NCBI GenBank assembly: GCA_904398675.1
Contig: CAJFPI010000195.1
Coordinates: forward strand, 1 to 8,334
Origin: an uncultured Oscillospiraceae bacterium
Lineage (GTDB): Bacteria; Bacillota; Clostridia; Oscillospirales; Oscillospiraceae
DNA length: 8,334 nucleotides
Direction: 5' to 3'
Part shown: piece by piece, positions 1-5,604 of the stretch
How the letters are laid out: each line of letters opens with the position of its first letter
How positions within the stretch are numbered: the first letter of the stretch is position 1
The notes under the pieces: model-generated
What the model was told of the DNA's origin: nothing
Seen by the model: only the letters and a program-made list of their open reading frames with translations
Databases searched by the model: none
Program-made: the position numbers and the translations under genes

Positions 1-268
1 GTCCGGCGAGACCTTTAACGGCGACGCGCCCTGCACCCGCAGCGCGGTTGTGACCTATCTCTGGAAACTGGCGGAGGAGCCGGAGGCCGAGGCTGCCGCC
101 TTCACCGACGTGGCCGCCGACGCGGACTACGCACAGGCTGTGGCCTGGGCTGTCAGCGAGGGCATCACCACCGGCACCAGCGACACCACCTTCTCCCCGG
201 ATTCCACCTGCACCCGGGGCCAGATCGTCACTTTCCTCTACAGGGATTTGGCGGAGACCCAGGAGTAA
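1..268 (+). CDS. SLH-domain surface protein, C-terminal end (5' partial)
   Basis: The frame is open from the window edge (first complete codon at base 2) to TAA at 266-268, giving 88 visible residues. They hold the tail of one S-layer homology repeat (GETFNGDAPCTRSAVVTYLW) and then one complete repeat, which opens AFTDVAADADYAQAVAWA, continues GITTGTSDTTFSPD and ends CTRGQIVTFLYR. SLH repeats bind secondary cell-wall polymers and hold a protein on the cell surface. The FTDV opening and the C-T-R-x-Q/A-x-V-T-[FY]-L closing are typical of Clostridia SLH repeats. An acidic, alanine-rich linker (EEPEAEAAA) joins the two repeats. SLH repeats at the extreme C-terminus suggest a secreted enzyme or adhesin whose functional part lies upstream and is not visible, so the activity cannot be named. 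A strong hairpin follows 15 bases after the stop. Confidence 0.9.
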   Translation, partial: SGETFNGDAPCTRSAVVTYLWKLAEEPEAEAAAFTDVAADADYAQAVAWAVSEGITTGTSDTTFSPDSTCTRGQIVTFLYRDLAETQE

Positions 269-283
269 TCTGCTAAATGACAA

Positions 284-322
284 GTCCCCCGCCGCAGCAT
301 CTGCGGCGGGGGACGCCCTTTT
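284..322 (+). terminator. Rho-independent terminator after the SLH gene
   Basis: A perfect 14-bp stem GTCCCCCGCCGCAG (284-297) pairs with CTGCGGCGGGGGAC (301-314) across a 3-base CAT loop. A short T run follows at 319-322. It lies just after the SLH stop codon. The U-tract is short and begins four bases past the stem, but the very GC-rich stem makes termination likely. Confidence 0.72.
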
Positions 323-325
323 GGG

Positions 326-348
326 ACGCCTTTCCGCCAGGAAGGCGT
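326..348 (+). repeat. Second inverted repeat between the SLH terminator and the transketolase promoter
   Basis: ACGCCTT (326-332) is inverted at AAGGCGT (342-348), with a few extra pairs possible inside (TCC/GG around GCCA). The right arm touches the -35 box of the transketolase promoter. GGGACGCC also occurs as a direct repeat at 310-317 and 323-330. This could be a backup terminator or an operator-like site; there is no T run to favour termination. Confidence 0.35.
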
Positions 349-376
349 TGCAATAGGGGGGAAAGTCTGTTATACT
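348..376 (+). promoter_or_regulatory. Sigma-A promoter of the transketolase operon
   Basis: The -35 box TTGCAA (348-353) and -10 box TATACT (371-376) are separated by 17 bases. The start site would be near 383, giving a leader of about 25 bases that carries the ribosome binding site GGAGGT (397-402), five bases before the ATG at 408. Confidence 0.8.
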
Positions 377-407
377 GGGTTTAACTACAAATGGATGGAG
401 GTAACCT

Positions 408-1217
408 ATGCAAACAGCAGAATTGAAAGAGGTCTGCAGAGCCGTCCGGCGGGATATCATCAATATGACGGCCAACGCAGGCAGCGGCCATCCCGGCGGA
501 TCGCTGTCCGCTGTGGAGCTGATGGTCAGCATTTTTGCTAACCACATGCGTGTGGACCCCAAAAATCCCAGGGACCCCAATCGCGACCGTTTCGTTCTGA
601 GCAAGGGACATGCCGCGCCGTGCTACTACGGCGTCCTGGCGGAGCTGGGCTTTATTGACAAGGAGGAATTTAAGAATTTCCGCCAGCTCCACAGCATCCT
701 CCAGGGCCATCCCGACGCCAAAAAGGTCCCCGGCGTCGACGCGTCCACCGGCTCTCTGGGCCAGGGGCTGTCTATCGCCGCAGGCATGGCCCTGGGCGCC
801 AAGGCCCAGGGCAAGGACATCAAGGTTTATGCCATCGTGGGCGACGGCGAGAGCCAGGAGGGCCAGATCTGGGAGGCCTCCATGGCCGCGGCCCACTATA
901 AGCTGGACAACCTGACCGTGGTCTTTGACAACAACGGCCTCCAGATCGACGGCAGCAACGACCAGGTCATGAGCCTGGGGGACTTTGCCGGCAAGCTCCG
1001 CGCCTTTGGCTACGAGGTCATCGAGCTGCCCGACGGGCATGATCTGGACGCCATTGAGGCGGCCCTCTCCCGGAAGGTGGAGGGTAAGCCCAAGGCGATC
1101 CTGGCCCACACGGTGAAGGGCAAGGGCGTATCCTTTATGGAAAATCAGGTGGGCTGGCACGGCAAGGCTCCCAACGAGGAGCAGCGCGCCCAGGCACTGA
1201 AGGAATTGGAGGGCTGA
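408..1217 (+). CDS. Transketolase, N-terminal (thiamine-diphosphate pyrophosphate-binding) subunit
   Basis: This 269-residue protein is the N-terminal half of a split transketolase. Transketolase moves two-carbon ketol units between sugar phosphates in the non-oxidative pentose phosphate pathway (cytoplasm, ThDP and Mg2+ dependent). Visible motifs are GSGHPGGS at residues 25-32 (H28), LSKGHAAP at 64-71 (H68), GSLGQG at 115-120, and the ThDP signature GDGE at 145-148 ending in DNN at 174-176, about 30 residues later as usual. The length fits the roughly 270-residue N-terminal subunits of Clostridia and archaea. The start has GGAGGT five bases upstream. The stop is four bases from the next gene, so the two subunits are made from one message. 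The split form is common in Firmicutes and is not a frameshift: the second gene has its own start and ribosome binding site. The C5 sugar substrate is assigned by family, since some split homologues could act on other ketoses. Confidence 0.95.
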   Translation: MQTAELKEVCRAVRRDIINMTANAGSGHPGGSLSAVELMVSIFANHMRVDPKNPRDPNRDRFVLSKGHAAPCYYGVLAELGFIDKEEFKNFRQLHSILQGHPDAKKVPGVDASTGSLGQGLSIAAGMALGAKAQGKDIKVYAIVGDGESQEGQIWEASMAAAHYKLDNLTVVFDNNGLQIDGSNDQVMSLGDFAGKLRAFGYEVIELPDGHDLDAIEAALSRKVEGKPKAILAHTVKGKGVSFMENQVGWHGKAPNEEQRAQALKELEG

Positions 1218-1221
1218 GAGC

Positions 1222-2145
1222 ATGAGTGAAAAAGCGACAAGAGCGGCATATGGCGACGCGCTGGTAGAGCTGGGCGGCATCAACGACAAGGTGGTGGTGC
1301 TGGACGCGGACCTGTCCCACGCCACCATGACCTGCGGCTTTGCCCAGGCCTACCCCGACCGGTTCTTCAACGCCGGCATTGCCGAGGCCAACATGGTGGA
1401 TATGGCCGCCGGCATGAGCACCATGGGCCTCATCCCATTCTGCTCCACCTTCGCCATCTTCGGCGCCGGCCGGGCCTATGAGCAGGTCCGCAACTCCATC
1501 GCCTACCCCAAATTCAACGTCAAGCTCTGCATGACCCACGCCGGGGTCTCCGTGGGCGAGGACGGCGGTAGCCACCAGGCCATCGAGGACCTGGCCCTCA
1601 TGCGGGTGATCCCCGGGATGACCGTGGTGGTTCCCGCCGACGCCAACGAGGCCCGGAAGGCTGTGCTGGCGGCGGCGGACTTTGAGGGGCCCATGTACCT
1701 CCGCTTTGCCCGCCTGGCAAGCCCTGTCTTTGAGCAGGACTACCCCTTCACCATCGGCAAGGCAAATGTGATGCGGGAGGGGACCGACGCGGTGGTCTTC
1801 GCCTGCGGCATGATGGTCAGCGCTGCCCTGGACGCGGCGGCAGAGCTGGCGGCAGAGGGGAAGAGCGTGGCCGTGGTGAACGTCCACACCATCAAGCCCA
1901 TTGACGCCCAGTGCGTGCTGGAGTGGGCGCAGAGGTGCGGCAACGTCATCACCGCCGAGGAGCACAGCGTCATCGGCGGCCTCGGCGACGCCGTGGCCGA
2001 CGTCCTCATGGGCAGGGTCAGCTGCAAGTTCAAGAAGATCGGCGTGCAGGACCAGTTTGGCCAGTCCGGCAAGGCCAAGGAGGTCCTGAAGGAGTACGGG
2101 CTCACCGCTCCTCAGATCGCCCAGTCCATTCGGGAGACATTCTGA
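1222..2145 (+). CDS. Transketolase, C-terminal (pyrimidine-binding) subunit
   Basis: This 307-residue partner of the preceding gene carries the pyrimidine-binding domain and the C-terminal transketolase domain. The FFNAGIAEANMV segment at residues 48-59 contains E55, the conserved glutamate that activates the aminopyrimidine ring of ThDP. STFAIFGAGRAYEQVR (75-90) and the THAG..GEDG.SHQ segment (105-119) are typical of the transketolase/DXS C-terminal family. The last third (about 180-300) is the regulatory C-terminal domain, including TAEEHSVIGGLG. It starts four bases after the first subunit, with ribosome binding site GGAGGG at 1208-1213 lying inside the end of that gene, which indicates translational coupling. 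The two subunits should form an alpha2beta2 enzyme with active sites at the interface. A DXS-type role is unlikely because DXS is a single longer protein. Confidence 0.95.
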   Translation: MSEKATRAAYGDALVELGGINDKVVVLDADLSHATMTCGFAQAYPDRFFNAGIAEANMVDMAAGMSTMGLIPFCSTFAIFGAGRAYEQVRNSIAYPKFNVKLCMTHAGVSVGEDGGSHQAIEDLALMRVIPGMTVVVPADANEARKAVLAAADFEGPMYLRFARLASPVFEQDYPFTIGKANVMREGTDAVVFACGMMVSAALDAAAELAAEGKSVAVVNVHTIKPIDAQCVLEWAQRCGNVITAEEHSVIGGLGDAVADVLMGRVSCKFKKIGVQDQFGQSGKAKEVLKEYGLTAPQIAQSIRETF

Positions 2146-2206
2146 GAGCAGCAGCTCCGGCGGATGGAACATGGGATCCGCGATCTCCCATGAACAGAAA
2201 CAAAGG

Positions 2207-2246
2207 ATTCCCGGCGAGGCTGCGAGGAGCTGCCCGCCGGGAATTT
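2207..2246 (+). terminator. Probable terminator of the transketolase operon
   Basis: ATTCCCGGCG (2207-2216) pairs perfectly with CGCCGGGAAT (2235-2244). GGC/GCC (2218-2220 with 2232-2234) extends the stem past one bulged A. Only a short T-rich tail follows (TTTCTGCTT from 2244). It lies 61 bases after the stop of the C-terminal subunit. The weak U-tract lowers confidence. Confidence 0.5.
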
Positions 2247-2252
2247 CTGCTT

Positions 2253-2296
2253 GGAGGGGAGGCCCCGGCAGCTTTTGCTGCCGGGGCCTCCCCTCT
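2253..2296. terminator. Very stable 19-20 bp hairpin between convergent transketolase and obg genes
   Basis: The left arm at 2254-2272 pairs without mismatch to 2277-2295 around a TTTT loop; a G-T pair at 2253/2296 can extend it. The centre reads CGGCAGC TTTT GCTGCCG and the base is GGGGAGG/CCTCCCC. Neither strand has a T run after the stem. Its position 24 bases past the obg stop and between convergent genes suggests a transcript end or RNA 3'-end protector for obg, possibly serving both directions. Confidence 0.5.
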
Positions 2297-2319
2297 GCTG
2301 TCCGGCGCAGACGGCCGGA

Positions 2320-3600
2320 TCAGTGCTGGTATTCAAATTCCAGATCGTACATGCTCACAAGATCTCCGTCCTGGATCCCCAGGTCCTCCAGCTGCTGGAA
2401 GACGCCTGCCTCCCGCAGCATCTTGTCAAACCACATGCGGCTCTCGTAGTCCCCAAAGTTGGTATTGGAGATGAGACGCTGGAGCCACGGCCCCTCTACC
2501 AGGTACACCCCGTCCTCCACGGTGATCTCCACGGGGGCGGAGGTGTCCACCTTGGGCGGCCGTTTCACATACTCCGGCGCGTAGACCGCCACCGGCGGCA
2601 GCTCTTTGAGACGGTTGGCAATGGCGTAGATCAGCTCCCGCACCCCCTGGTGGGCGGCGGCTGAGATCACGAAGAGAGGGTAGCCCAGGGCCTCCACATG
2701 GGCCCGCAGGGCGGTGAGGAGGCTGTCGTCGGCCATGATGTCCGCCTTGTTGGCTACAACGATCTGGGGGCGGCCGGCCAGGTCCGGGCTGTACTGGCGC
2801 AGCTCCTGGTTGATGGCGTCGAAATCCACAGCCGGGTCCCGCCCCTCGCTGCCGGACACGTCCACCACATGGACCAGCAGGCGGCAGCGGTCGATGTGGC
2901 GCAGGAAGTCGTGGCCCAGGCCCGCGCCCTCGCTGGCCCCCTCGATGATGCCGGGGATATCGGCCATGACAAAGCTGACGCCCTCCTCCACATACACCAC
3001 GCCCAGGTTGGGGAAGAGGGTGGTGAAGTGGTAGTTTGCGATCTTGGGCCGGGCCTTGCTGACGGCACTGAGAAGGGTGGATTTACCCACATTGGGAAAG
3101 CCCACCAGCCCCACATCCGCCAGCAGTTTCAGCTCCAGCACCACGTCGTGGCTCTCCCCGGGCATGCCGCTTTTGGCAAAGCGGGGGGCCTGGCGGGTGG
3201 GGGTGGCGAAGTGGGCGTTGCCCCAGCCGCCCTTGCCGCCCCGGCAGAGGACGAAGGGCTCGTCGCCGGACATGTCCTGGATGATCTCCTCCGTCTCCGC
3301 GTCCCGGACCAGGGTGCCACGGGGTACGCGGATGGTGAGGGATTTGCCGTCCTTGCCGGTCCGGCGGGAGCCGGCGCCGTCCATGCCGTTCTCCGCCGTA
3401 TATTTGCGCTTGTAGCGGAAATCCATCAGGGTGGAGAGGTTGTCGTCCACCTGGAGGAGGATGCTGCCGCCATTGCCGCCGTCGCCGCCGTCCGGGCCGC
3501 CGGCGGCCACATATTTTTCACGGTGGAAGGACACGCAGCCGTTGCCGCCGTTGCCGGCCTTCACGGTGATGCGGGCCTTGTCCACAAACGATGCTGCCAT
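2320..3600 (-). CDS. obg: Obg/CgtA ribosome-assembly GTPase
   Basis: This 426-residue GTPase binds the maturing 50S subunit and is linked to stress and growth control. Three domains are visible: the glycine-rich Obg fold (1 to about 158, with GNGGNG, GGPDGGDGGNGG and GKGGWGN); the G domain (about 160-330) with P-loop GFPNVGKS (167-174), switch FTTLFPN (192-198), DIPG (214-217), NKAD (284-287) and SAA (313-315); and a C-terminal OCT domain (about 350-426). The length fits Firmicutes Obg. The frame stays open upstream to 3711, but the start at 3600 (MAASFVDKARI) matches the family and has AGAAAGGAG nine bases upstream, so the longer form is rejected. In many Firmicutes obg directly follows rpmA; here it is separate, with a candidate promoter of its own at 3655-3682. 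Confidence 0.97.
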   Translation of the reverse strand: MAASFVDKARITVKAGNGGNGCVSFHREKYVAAGGPDGGDGGNGGSILLQVDDNLSTLMDFRYKRKYTAENGMDGAGSRRTGKDGKSLTIRVPRGTLVRDAETEEIIQDMSGDEPFVLCRGGKGGWGNAHFATPTRQAPRFAKSGMPGESHDVVLELKLLADVGLVGFPNVGKSTLLSAVSKARPKIANYHFTTLFPNLGVVYVEEGVSFVMADIPGIIEGASEGAGLGHDFLRHIDRCRLLVHVVDVSGSEGRDPAVDFDAINQELRQYSPDLAGRPQIVVANKADIMADDSLLTALRAHVEALGYPLFVISAAAHQGVRELIYAIANRLKELPPVAVYAPEYVKRPPKVDTSAPVEITVEDGVYLVEGPWLQRLISNTNFGDYESRMWFDKMLREAGVFQQLEDLGIQDGDLVSMYDLEFEYQH

Positions 3601-3629
3601 GGGAAACCGCTCCTTTCTGGAGAAAAGAT

Positions 3630-3659
3630 TTGTCAGGGAGTGGAGGAATGTGCTATGAT
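3630..3659 (+). promoter_or_regulatory. Extended -10 promoter of the acyltransferase gene
   Basis: TTGTCA (3630-3635) lies 18 bases before TATGAT (3654-3659). TG at 3651-3652 adds an extended -10 motif. Start would be near 3666, giving a leader of about 85 bases ending in GAGGAGG (3734-3740), nine bases before the ATG at 3750. It shares its -10 bases with the opposing obg promoter. Confidence 0.62.
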
Positions 3660-3682
3660 ACTGTCTGCCGGGTGAGCCGCAA
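3655..3682 (-). promoter_or_regulatory. Candidate obg promoter
   Basis: Read on the minus strand, TTGCGG (3677-3682) and TATCAT (3655-3660) are 16 bases apart. The -10 box is good and the -35 is weak. Transcription would start near 3648, about 48 bases before the ATG. The -10 box overlaps the plus-strand -10 box of the acyltransferase promoter. Confidence 0.5.
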
Positions 3683-3749
3683 AAAGGCTTTCGGCTTTGT
3701 TCCGTACGCATTGTGATAGGGCAGAGATACTGAGAGGAGGCATGCGCGG

Positions 3750-4751
3750 ATGGAGAAAAACAGAGAGGGGAACGCCGATCTTCTGCGGGTATTCGCCTCG
3801 CTCCTGGTGGTGCTGCTCCACGTCTCCGCCGTCTATGGGGACAGCGGCTGGGGCATTGTCTATAACGGCGTCTCCCGGTGCGCGGTGCCGCTGTTTGTCA
3901 TGCTCAGCGGGCGGTATCTCCTCGCACAGCCGCCCAGCGTGAGACGGATGGGGAAAAAGAGCCTCCGCCTCTTTGGCGTGATGGTGCTGTGGGCGGCGGC
4001 CTACTTTGCCGTGGAGCTGCTCCGGGGTACCCATTCCTGGCAGGGGGCGGGGGATTTCGCCGCCTATCTCGTCACCCAGCCGGTCCACCTCTGGTACCTC
4101 TGGGCCGCCATCGCCCTCTATCTTTTCACGCCCTGTCTGGCCGTATTCTGCCAAAACGCGCCCCGAAAAATCGTGGACTACGCCCTGGCGCTGGCCTTCC
4201 TCTTCGGCTCTGTGGTCACCATCCTGCTGCGCACCCAGCGGTTCCCGCTGCTGGCGCAGGTGGTGGACCAGATGAAGATGGACGCCACCCTGGGCTTTCT
4301 CTTCTGCTATCTGGCGGGGTGGCGGCTGCGGCGCTTTTCCCCCGCCCGGCGGAGGAAAGCGGCCCTCCTCCTGCTGGGGGGACTGGGCCTTGCCGCCACC
4401 TGGGCGGGGGCCCTGGCCTTCCGGGGAACCGGGACGGCCAGCCTCTTTCTCAGCTTTTACGCGCCCAATGTCCTCCTCACCGCCCTGGGGGGCTATGTCC
4501 TCTTTGACGGATTTTGCCCCGGCCCCCGGTGGGCGTGGCTGGAGAAACGGGCGGGGAGCACCATGGGCGTCTATCTGGTGCACATCCTGGTGCTGTGGGT
4601 GCTGGGGGACGCGCTGGCCCCCCTGGCCCAGCGTTTTCCGCTGGGACTTGTCATCCCAGCGGAGACCCTTCTGGTCTTTCTGGCGAGCCTCGCCCTGGCC
4701 GAGGGCTGGCGGTGGGGCGCCAGGGTTTTGCGCCGCCGGGAAACATCCTGA
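3750..4751 (+). CDS. Integral membrane acyltransferase, acyltransferase-3 family
   Basis: This 333-residue, strongly hydrophobic protein has about nine or ten membrane segments and belongs to the acyltransferase-3 family (O-acetyltransferases such as WecH and the OatA membrane domain). These enzymes transfer acyl groups, usually acetyl, to extracellular or cell-envelope glycans. Family marks are the opening helix DLLRVFASLLVVLLHVS with H24 as probable catalytic histidine, CAVPLFVMLSGRYLL (44-58), HLWYLWAAIALYLFTP (113-128) and the late helix segment STMGVYLVHILVL (270-282). No extracellular SGNH domain follows, so it is the single-domain form. The acceptor cannot be told from sequence; no polysaccharide or cell-wall synthesis genes are adjacent. 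The stop lies six bases from the stop of the convergent XRE gene, with no room for a terminator between them. Together with the next two genes it interrupts the usual rpmA-obg neighbourhood. Confidence 0.88.
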   Translation: MEKNREGNADLLRVFASLLVVLLHVSAVYGDSGWGIVYNGVSRCAVPLFVMLSGRYLLAQPPSVRRMGKKSLRLFGVMVLWAAAYFAVELLRGTHSWQGAGDFAAYLVTQPVHLWYLWAAIALYLFTPCLAVFCQNAPRKIVDYALALAFLFGSVVTILLRTQRFPLLAQVVDQMKMDATLGFLFCYLAGWRLRRFSPARRRKAALLLLGGLGLAATWAGALAFRGTGTASLFLSFYAPNVLLTALGGYVLFDGFCPGPRWAWLEKRAGSTMGVYLVHILVLWVLGDALAPLAQRFPLGLVIPAETLLVFLASLALAEGWRWGARVLRRRETS

Positions 4752-4757
4752 ACAGCA

Positions 4758-4952
4758 CTATTTCCGCCCGAGAATATAGTCCACAGATGTGTGGTAGTAG
4801 TCGGCGAGGACAATCAGCATGTGGCTGGGGATCTCCCGTTTGCCGGTTTCATAGTTGCTGTATACCCGCTGATCGATACCCAGCAGGGCTGCAATTTCTT
4901 TTTGTGTCTTGTCCGCGTCCTCCCGCAGATCTCTCAGCCGGGGATAATACAT
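4758..4952 (-). CDS. Small XRE-family helix-turn-helix regulator
   Basis: This 64-residue protein is almost entirely an XRE/Cro-CI DNA-binding domain: an LRDLRED helix, the TQKEIAALLGIDQRVYSNYE helix-turn-helix, and the closing IPSHMLIVLADYYHTSVDYIL with a GRK tail. This is the usual single-domain Firmicutes form, probably a dimeric repressor or activator. The frame can be opened at GTG 4967, but that codon lies within the ribosome binding site. ATG 4952 has GAGGTGG six bases upstream and gives the normal MYYPRLRDLRED beginning, so I place the start there. It is divergent from the 63-residue unknown protein and convergent with the acyltransferase. The shared 100-bp upstream region carries repeated ATCATA/TATGAT motifs that could be operators. 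Its target is unknown; autoregulation and control of the divergent gene are inferences from position. Confidence 0.92.
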   Translation of the reverse strand: MYYPRLRDLREDADKTQKEIAALLGIDQRVYSNYETGKREIPSHMLIVLADYYHTSVDYILGRK

Positions 4953-4984
4953 GAGATACCACCTCACGGATCATATCTTTTACC

Positions 4985-5013
4985 ATCATAGGTCAAATCC
5001 ACCCTAAAAGCAA
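4985..5013 (-). promoter_or_regulatory. Candidate promoter of the small XRE regulator
   Basis: On the minus strand TTGCTT (5008-5013) is followed after 17 bases by TATGAT (4985-4990). Start near 4978 would give a leader of about 26 bases with ribosome binding site GAGGTGG at 4959-4965. A second TATGAT copy at 4970-4975 is too close to the start codon to be the main -10 box. Confidence 0.5.
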
Positions 5014-5021
5014 GGGGAAAA

Positions 5022-5027
5022 TATGAT
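5022..5027 (+). promoter_or_regulatory. Candidate -10 box of the 63-residue unknown gene
   Basis: AAAATATGAT (5018-5027) holds a good -10 hexamer, and a start near 5034 would give a leader of about 19 bases containing GGAGGTGG (5041-5048). No TTGACA-like box lies 16-18 bases upstream (the bases there read roughly CCACCC), so activity may depend on an activator, perhaps the divergent XRE protein. That dependence is speculative. Confidence 0.35.
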
Positions 5028-5052
5028 AGGATATCTCTGGGGAGGTGGTGTC

Positions 5053-5244
5053 ATGCAGGGCATGTCAGAGCGCCAGGCGGCACTGCAGGAGGCCCTCCGG
5101 GATGCGGAGGAGGACCTGTTTCTCCTGCGCTGCGCCCTCCGCTGCCTGATGGAGGGGGAGGAGCGGGGGGAGTTGGGGGGACTGTGGCGGCTGTCGGACT
5201 ACCTGCGCCAGCACATGGGGGACATCCGGCGGCTGTGCCGGTAG
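5053..5244 (+). CDS. Small charged helical protein of unknown function (63 residues)
   Basis: I do not recognise this protein. It reads MQGMSERQAALQEALRD at the start, then a probable long amphipathic helix (AEEDLFLLRCALRCLMEGEE), a glycine break (GELGG) and a second helix (LWRLSDYLRQHMGDIRRLCR). It is rich in Glu, Asp, Arg and Leu, has no lysine, has cysteines at 27, 31 and 62, and has no signal peptide or membrane segment. A helical hairpin is plausible. The start at 5053 follows GGAGGTGG by a few bases; ATG 5062 (MSERQ) is an alternative, and the upstream ATG at 5023 lies inside the likely -10 box and is rejected. That it is a real gene is supported by a strong ribosome binding site, a -10 box, and a stop sitting five bases before a perfect terminator. 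It is divergent from the small XRE gene, which may control it. Confidence 0.65.
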   Translation: MQGMSERQAALQEALRDAEEDLFLLRCALRCLMEGEERGELGGLWRLSDYLRQHMGDIRRLCR

Positions 5245-5248
5245 GCAA

Positions 5249-5282
5249 AAAAATTCCCGGACCGGCCGGTCCGGGAATTTTT
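5249..5282. terminator. Perfect palindromic bidirectional terminator
   Basis: A 34-base perfect palindrome centred at 5265/5266: AAAAATTCCCGGACC, then GGCC as the loop, then GGTCCGGGAATTTTT. It folds as a 15-bp stem on either strand. The plus transcript ends in TTTTT, serving the 63-residue gene. The minus transcript ends in seven T (complement of 5247-5253), serving rplU-prp-rpmA, whose last stop codon is only seven bases away. This cleanly ends the ribosomal operon before obg. Confidence 0.93.
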
Positions 5283-5289
5283 GTTCAGC

Positions 5290-5568
5290 TTACGCCTCGT
5301 ACACGGAGACCTGCTTGCGGTCCCGGCCCAGGCGCTCGAAACGGACAACGCCGTTGGCCTTGGCGAACAGGGTATCGTCGCTGCCGATGCCCACGTTGAC
5401 GCCGGGGTGGAAGTGGGTGCCGCGCTGGCGGACCAGAATATTGCCGGCCAGAACGTGCTGCCCGTCGGCCCGCTTGGGACCAAGCCGCTTGGACTCGCTG
5501 TCACGGCCGTTCTTGGTGGAACCGACGCCCTTTTTGTGGGCGAAGAACTGTAAACCAATCCGGATCAT
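5290..5568 (-). CDS. rpmA: 50S ribosomal protein L27 with cleavable N-terminal extension
   Basis: This 92-residue protein has the L27 body AHKKGVGSTKNGRDSESKRL with GPKRADGQ and RQRGTHFHPG, and normal family length. L27 sits in the 50S subunit with its N-terminus reaching the peptidyl-transferase centre. In Firmicutes and relatives it is made with a short extension that the Prp protease must remove. That extension is visible: MIRIGLQFF, with the LQFF|A cleavage site, so cutting after F9 would leave AHKKG, matching the mature end of E. coli L27. The gene for Prp lies 36 bases upstream in the same operon. The ribosome binding site (AAAGGA, about 12 bases before the ATG) is slightly distant. The operon ends at the palindromic terminator just downstream. 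Confidence 0.97.
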   Translation of the reverse strand: MIRIGLQFFAHKKGVGSTKNGRDSESKRLGPKRADGQHVLAGNILVRQRGTHFHPGVNVGIGSDDTLFAKANGVVRFERLGRDRKQVSVYEA

Positions 5569-5604
5569 GGTAGTCTGCCATCCTTTCTATAAGATGCGGG
5601 GGCG

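Noticed and set aside
381..1328. 315-residue open frame on the minus strand over the transketolase N-terminal gene
   Set aside because: It is antisense to a clear transketolase subunit and its translation resembles no family. Long shadow frames are expected at this GC content.
408..2145. Transketolase as a single gene broken by a frameshift
   Set aside because: The two parts have separate starts, each with a ribosome binding site, and the N/C split is a normal arrangement in Firmicutes and archaea.
1135..2172. 345-residue open frame on the minus strand over the transketolase C-terminal gene
   Set aside because: It is rich in His, Gly and Ala as reverse-complement shadows are, and lies opposite a certain gene.
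2698..3675. 325-residue open frame on the plus strand over obg
   Set aside because: It is antisense to obg, whose GTPase motifs are all intact. The alanine/glycine/histidine-rich translation has no domain pattern.
3601..3711. N-terminal extension of Obg upstream of 3600
   Set aside because: The extra residues do not match the family, while the start at 3600 has its own ribosome binding site and gives the standard MAASFVDKARI beginning.
3633..4583. 316-residue open frame on the minus strand over the acyltransferase
   Set aside because: It is a shadow of the acyltransferase frame, and its proline/glycine-rich translation has no recognisable domain.
4758..5244. XRE gene plus small gene as a classical toxin-antitoxin pair
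   Set aside because: Toxin and antitoxin are normally co-transcribed; these are divergent, and the small protein shows no known toxin motif. I keep only a regulator-target idea.
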